Part shown: positions 61,822-64,000 of the stretch, piece by piece
Layout: every line of letters starts with the position of its first letter
How positions within the stretch are numbered: position 1 is the first letter of the stretch
Source of the DNA: Hydrogenophilus sp.
Lineage (GTDB): Bacteria > Pseudomonadota > Gammaproteobacteria > Burkholderiales > Thiobacillaceae
Assembly: GCA_020725265.1 (NCBI GenBank)
Contig: DYFK01000002.1
Coordinates: 1-64,000 of the forward strand
Direction of reading: 5' to 3'
DNA: 64,000 nt
Program-made: the position numbers and the translations under genes
The notes under the pieces: generated by a model
The model's input: the letters and a program-made list of their open reading frames with translations, nothing else
The model's database searches: none
Told to the model about the DNA's origin: nothing

Positions 61822-62717
61822 GTTCCGGAGCGACCCGCCGGCGTTTCCGCGCTGCCGGCGCGCGCGGCGCGGTTGAGCAGCCAGCCGGCGGTCCAGGCGC
61901 CCACCTGATTGCGCCATTCCTCGCGCGCGAAGGTGTGGTTGGCGGCGTGCAGGGAAATGCTCGATATCGCGGGGCCCTGGCAGACCCGTTGCCATTTCGG
62001 ATCGCTGTCGAGCAGGGAACGGAATTCCTGGGCGGTCAGGTCGTCCTTGCCGCTCAGGACGATGAGCAGCTCGCCGGGAAAGCGTTCCGCGCCCTCGCGC
62101 ATGCGCTGGACAAAGCCGTCCTCGGCCGCCGCGCCGTCGTCCCGGCGCTTGCGCAGGCGGATGAAGCCGAACATTTCCTCGAAGGCCTTGCGCAGGTTGA
62201 TTTCCAGCCGCAGCAGCTTGCGCCAGAAGCCGTAGGAAAGCAGCCGCGCCGGGTAATAGCGACGCAACCGGGCGACAGCCTCGGCGGATTCGGTGTGGAC
62301 CCAGGGATTGAGCAGCACCAGACCACGCACGCGCGGATCATGCTGGCCGTAGAACAGGGCGGCCGAGGCGGCATCGCACAAGCCCCAGATGGCCACGCCG
62401 GCAAGCGCCGGCAGGCGTGCCATGAAGGCATCGACGGCGGCGCGGATGTCGGCGTCGATATGCTCGAAGTTGCGCATATCGCCCTCGCTATCGCCCATGC
62501 CTCGGTAATCGAAACGGAACGAGGCGATGCCCTGTCCGGCGAGCTGGCGCGCCAGCAGCGTGAACTGGCGGTGACTGCCGGCGCGGTACTGGGGACCGCC
62601 AACCACGATGAGCACGCCGGTATCGACCATGTCGGCGACATCGCCAGGCTGGGTGACGATGCCGATCAGGCGATCGCCCTCGCATTCGAACAGCAGGGGA
62701 TGCTCGGTCCAGGTCAT
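61818..62717 (-). CDS. XrtA-associated alpha/beta hydrolase, type 1 (second copy)
   Basis: A 299-residue protein: LIVVGGPQYRAGSHRQFTLL, FDYRGMGDSEGDMRNFEHID and IWGLCDAASAALFYG, with Cys114 at the nucleophile elbow. It is a paralogue of the 59151 gene on the facing operon. The ATG at 62717 gives the family length; the frame stays open upstream to 62804. Confidence 0.86.
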   Translation of the reverse strand: MTWTEHPLLFECEGDRLIGIVTQPGDVADMVDTGVLIVVGGPQYRAGSHRQFTLLARQLAGQGIASFRFDYRGMGDSEGDMRNFEHIDADIRAAVDAFMARLPALAGVAIWGLCDAASAALFYGQHDPRVRGLVLLNPWVHTESAEAVARLRRYYPARLLSYGFWRKLLRLEINLRKAFEEMFGFIRLRKRRDDGAAAEDGFVQRMREGAERFPGELLIVLSGKDDLTAQEFRSLLDSDPKWQRVCQGPAISSISLHAANHTFAREEWRNQVGAWTAGWLLNRAARAGSAETPAGRSGT

Positions 62718-62739
62718 CGGCGCGGAATCAGGGGTGGCT

Positions 62740-64000
62740 TCAGGAAGTACCGGAATGGTCGCCGGATTGTACGCGCGCCGGACGTCTCGCCGGGCGTAGT
62801 CCAAGCGCGGCGCCGATCAGCAGGAACGACAGCAGGGCGACGCGCGGCGCGTCGACCAGACTGTCGAACAGACCGACCACGAAGAAACCGAGCAGCGCGC
62901 CCGCCAGCGCCGGCGCCAGCGCGTGGCCGGCGGCGCGGCCGAGCGTGACCCGATGCAACGCGACCAGACCGAGCAGGCCGAAGGCGAGCAGGCCGAGCGC
63001 GCCCTGTTCGACGTAGTAATGCAACCACAGATTCTTGGCATGCCAGGGCAGATGGTGGCGGTCGCTGCTGAAGAACCAGCGATCGCCCCAGGATTCGAAA
63101 TCGCCGTTGGCGAGACGGCTCGCGCCCGTCGCGTCGCGCAGGACGATATCGTCGACGTCGATGCGTCGGCCCTTGGCCAGGCTGGCCACCGAGAATGTCG
63201 TCAACTTGGGCGGCCAGCCGTCCGCCTGGACAAACCCGGAACGGTTCAGCGCGGCGCTCAGATCGACCCAGTCGCCGGTGGCGGGCACGCGCAGCTCGGC
63301 GCCGGCGCAACCGCCGGGATAGAGCAGATGCTTGCGGCAGATTTCGACGCGCAGGCGGGCATCGCCATCCGGCGCGCGGGCGCGCAGCGTCAGGGCGAAC
63401 GGCGGCGGCGCGGTGGGGGCGACCCGATGCGAAACCCGGTACAGCTCGCCGGAACTCAATTGATGACGCGGCCCGCCCAGACGCAGATGACGGTTGCCAT
63501 CCTCCTCGCGTACCTGGTGGCTGCCCGGGTACATGCCGTCCGGCACGTCCCAGAAATAGCGTTCGGCGAAGCGGCCGGCGCCGATGCCGAGCCAACGCTC
63601 CAGGCCATCGCCAGGCAGGCCGGCGGCCAGCGCCCAATGCCGCTGGCGACCTTCGAGATCCTCCGTCACCGTCTCGAAGCGCTGGCTGGCGTAATAGGTG
63701 TGGGTCACCAGGATCGCCGCCAGCAGCGCCCCCAGGGCAAGCAACGCGACCACGGCGGCACGCGCGTCGGCACGCCAGCGCAGCGACGGATGGGCGACGA
63801 TCAGACCGAGCGGCGCCAGCAGCAGCAACACCGTGGCGGCGGCCGACAGCAGGCCGTCGATGCCGGTCTCGCTCCAGTGCAGGGTGACCAGCACGGCATT
63901 GACCGCCAGCCAGAACAGGCCGGCGGCGGCGATCAGGCCGCGCCCGCGCGGACGCATGCCGCCGTTACCCGGCCGGGTCGCCGCGATCAGCACGATCAGA
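62740..64000 (-). CDS. O-antigen-ligase-like membrane protein with large periplasmic domain (partial)
   Basis: The frame is open to the right edge, so the N-terminus lies outside the window; at least 419 codons are visible. Several membrane helices are followed by a domain of about 170 residues that looks beta-rich (RHLRLGGPRHQLSSGELYRV, LTLRARAPDGDARLRVEICR, GDWVDLSAAL), then HAKNLWLHYYVEQGALGLLA, a WaaL/Wzy-type motif, and final helices. It probably ligates or polymerises glycan, with a carbohydrate-binding-like loop domain. It leads the leftward operon. Confidence 0.75.
   Translation of the reverse strand, partial: LIVLIAATRPGNGGMRPRGRGLIAAAGLFWLAVNAVLVTLHWSETGIDGLLSAAATVLLLLAPLGLIVAHPSLRWRADARAAVVALLALGALLAAILVTHTYYASQRFETVTEDLEGRQRHWALAAGLPGDGLERWLGIGAGRFAERYFWDVPDGMYPGSHQVREEDGNRHLRLGGPRHQLSSGELYRVSHRVAPTAPPPFALTLRARAPDGDARLRVEICRKHLLYPGGCAGAELRVPATGDWVDLSAALNRSGFVQADGWPPKLTTFSVASLAKGRRIDVDDIVLRDATGASRLANGDFESWGDRWFFSSDRHHLPWHAKNLWLHYYVEQGALGLLAFGLLGLVALHRVTLGRAAGHALAPALAGALLGFFVVGLFDSLVDAPRVALLSFLLIGAALGLRPARRPARVQSGDHSGTS

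Overview
The window reads as one stretch of a GC-rich betaproteobacterial chromosome. I infer this from the order kdsD-kdsC-lptC-lptA-lptB-rpoN-hpf-ptsN-hprK-rapZ, which is a betaproteobacterial arrangement, together with an exosortase A (XrtA) exopolysaccharide locus and [NiFe]-hydrogenase maturation genes. A Rhodocyclales- or Nitrosomonadales-like organism fits; the genus cannot be fixed from the sequence. I see no tRNA, rRNA, CRISPR array, phage or complete insertion sequence.

Layout. 0-3.2 kb: hydrogenase maturation genes (hyaF-like and hyaD leftward; hypC and hypD rightward) with a sulfotransferase behind hypD. 3.4-14.3 kb: helicase HrpA, a CbiM-like membrane protein, a large PhnD/GAF/HD-GYP signalling protein, a HAD phosphatase with a DsbB/DsbA pair, and an orphan histidine kinase. 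14.3-21.3 kb: tandem repeats, an orphan RND pump, two exported SRPBCC proteins, a lipoprotein, a second tandem repeat of the same family, an EEP-family hydrolase and cardiolipin synthase ClsB. 21.3-23.3 kb: an ECF sigma factor, a membrane anti-sigma factor ending in a DsrE-like domain, and a divergent exported DsrE-like protein. Two matching ECF-type promoter motifs lie face to face between them. 23.3-34.3 kb: ubiX, a Gx transporter/NusG-II pair, and the conserved rapZ-to-kdsD block for PTS-Ntr regulation, sigma-54 and LPS transport/Kdo synthesis, followed by a Kef-type antiporter. 34.3-38.9 kb: a pilin-like protein, dGTPase, a HipBA toxin-antitoxin pair and aroB.

39-64 kb: an exosortase A/exopolysaccharide locus. 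It holds XrtA fused to an EpsI domain, glycosyltransferases, an asparagine-synthase-like amidotransferase, two O-antigen-ligase-type polymerases or ligases, a Wzx-type flippase, an ATP-grasp/LMW-phosphatase fusion, an acyl carrier protein with exosortase-associated alpha/beta-hydrolases, and four sulfotransferase-like genes. The locus probably builds and exports a modified (possibly sulfated or acylated) exopolysaccharide, and XrtA processes PEP-CTERM proteins encoded elsewhere. A block of low GC (about 51.24-53.86 kb) starts and ends inside genes, and a second AT-rich patch lies at 60.37-61.1 kb. Both suggest recombination in the variable part of the locus.

The candidate for a little-described system is the ECF sigma/DsrE-anti-sigma/DsrE module at 21.3-23.3 kb. 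The regulator's periplasmic domain appears paralogous to the exported product of the divergent gene, and both directions carry GGAATA-N16-CGTC.
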